Shown one piece after another: positions 62,736-64,000 of a stretch of 64,000 nt of DNA; the first letter of the stretch is position 1, and the number at the start of each line of letters is the position of its first letter. Source of the stretch: Gordius sp. MW1 (lineage: Eukaryota; Nematomorpha; Gordioida; Gordea; Gordiidae); contig OZ038529.1 of assembly GCA_964036665.1 (NCBI GenBank), positions 7,672,501 to 7,736,500 on the forward strand. The letters are read 5' to 3'. Made by a program: the position numbers and the translations under genes. The notes below the pieces were generated by a model that saw nothing but the letters and a program-made list of their open reading frames with translations, had not been told where the DNA came from and searched no databases.

Positions 62736-63006
62736 CCGGGATTCTAACCCCAAAACTAGTTAAATTGCATAGCAATTAAAAAGTAAACAACTTTTATTTA
62801 TGTTTATTATATAACTAGTTAAATTGCATAGCATTAAAAGTAAACAACTTTTATCTATGTTTATTATATAACAAAACTAGTTAAATTGCATAGCAATTAA
62901 AAGTAAACAACTTTTATTTATGTTTATTATATAACTAGTTAAATTGCATAGCATTAAAAGTAAACAACTTTTATCTATGTTTATTATATAATAGATAGTT
63001 TAACAA
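62736..63006. repeat. Tandem unit of about 65 bp (AACTAGTTAAATTGCATAGC)
   Basis: At least four imperfect copies of a unit containing TTAAATTGCATAGC, AAAAGTAAACAACTTTTAT and TATGTTTATTATATAAC. The same unit in opposite orientation recurs at 63250-63450. Confidence 0.85.
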
Positions 63007-63017
63007 ATCTTATATTA

Positions 63018-64000
63018 ATTGCTATGCAATTTATGGGATCGTTTTTTGGTGTCCGTCCGTCGTCCGTCGTCCGTCGTCCGTTACCCTATCTATTTGCATT
63101 GGGTATATTAGGTTATCGCTTTTTTTAAATTAATGGATGAGAAAGAGGTGCCCCACCCCTCATCTCTATCTCCCTCGCTGTGTTATTTTTTGAATTAATG
63201 CATAAGAGGTGCCCCACCCCTCATCTCTATCTCTCTCGGTGTGTTATATATAAGATTTGTTAAATTATCTATTATATAATAAACATAAATAAAAGTTGTT
63301 TACTTTTAATTGCTATGCAATTTAACTAGTTTTGGTTATATAATAAATATAAATAAAGGTTGTTTACTTTTAATGCTATGCAATTTAACTAGTTATAAAT
63401 AAACATAAATAAAAGTTGTTTACTTTTTAATGGCTATGCAATTTAACTAGTTTTGGGGTTGGAATCCCGGAGTTTTTTTTGACTCTTATGATTGTTCTTG
63501 TTACTATCATTGATAATAAGAATTTTTGGCCGTCCGCTGGCTGCTGACCAATGAAAAAAATGACCATTGGCCAAAATGTGAATCGAAATTATTTTTTTCG
63601 TTTTTTTTCACTACTATAATTGTTCCTGTTTCTACCATTGCTATTATGACTTTTTGGCCGTCCGCTGGCTGCTGACCAATGTTATATAATAAACATAAAT
63701 AAAAGTTGTTTACTTTTAATTGCTATGCAATTTAACTAGTTTTTGGGTTAGAATCCCGGAGTTTTTTTTGACTTTTTATGATTGTTCTTGTTACTATCAT
63801 TGATAATAAGACTTTTTGGCCGTCCGTTGGCTGCTGACCAATGAAAAAAATGACCATTGGCCAAAATGTGAATCCGAGTTTATTTTTTCGTTTTTTTTGA
63901 CTATTATGATTGTTCCTGTTACTACCATTGCTATTATGACTTTTTGGCCGTCCGCTGGCTCCTGACCGACGGAAAAAATGACCATTGGCCAAAATGTGAA
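63018..64000 (+). mobile_element. Family H element, copy F (cut by the window end)
   Basis: It starts TTGCTATGCAATTTATGGGA, then TCCGTCGTCCG repeats, GTGCCCCACC repeats, inverted 65-bp units (63250-63450) and array units up to the window end. It faces copy E, so the two form a large inverted pair. Confidence 0.75.

Overview
This is an AT-rich animal nuclear window. It holds two intron-bearing host genes, both on the + strand, in a large amount of mobile DNA. Gene structure and content (a neurexin IV/contactin-associated-like adhesion protein, a riboflavin transporter, RTE and Ty3/Gypsy retroelements, hAT-type and Helentron-like short elements) point to a bilaterian invertebrate. I cannot place the phylum from the sequence alone.

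Layout. 1-1167 is a second copy of 17586-18752. It abuts the truncated 3' end of a minus-strand Gypsy remnant (1168-3558). 3.6-8.3 kb is non-coding with degenerate repeats. 8376-12742 is a complete four-exon SLC52A-type riboflavin transporter (458 codons), with every splice phase consistent. 14.7-16.4 kb is a tandem-repeat-cored element (family H below). 16.7-18.2 kb is a dead reverse-transcriptase element with a zinc-knuckle and endonuclease-like C terminus. 20.5-21.4 kb is a hAT-like element. 22.9-29.0 kb holds two dead RTE-type retroelements; the first is split by a hAT-like insertion with an 8-bp target duplication. 29.9-31.5 kb is a large, diverged inverted duplication of an unrecognised coding sequence. 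32.2-33.6 kb is another family H copy. 34.0-38.2 kb is a hAT-like element (8-bp duplication) carrying a nested, internally deleted Ty3/Gypsy element with two nearly identical LTRs.

40371-56957 is the main gene: a neurexin IV/CNTNAP (Caspr) orthologue reconstructed as 19 exons and 1,329 codons. It has signal peptide, discoidin, LamG, LamG, EGF, fibrinogen-like, LamG, EGF, LamG, transmembrane helix and 4.1-binding tail, in the family's order. Its introns contain several foldback MITEs and one family H copy. 58.7-64.0 kb is repeat-rich again, with family H copies in both orientations and another hAT-like element with an 8-bp duplication.

The two host genes have no evident functional link (vitamin transport versus septate/paranodal junction adhesion). 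The most unusual content is the repeat biology: family H (20-bp inverted termini, minisatellite core, 3' hairpin), several independently verifiable 8-bp target duplications, nested insertions, and the 29.9-31.5 kb inverted duplication. No RNA genes, CRISPR arrays or bacterial features were seen.
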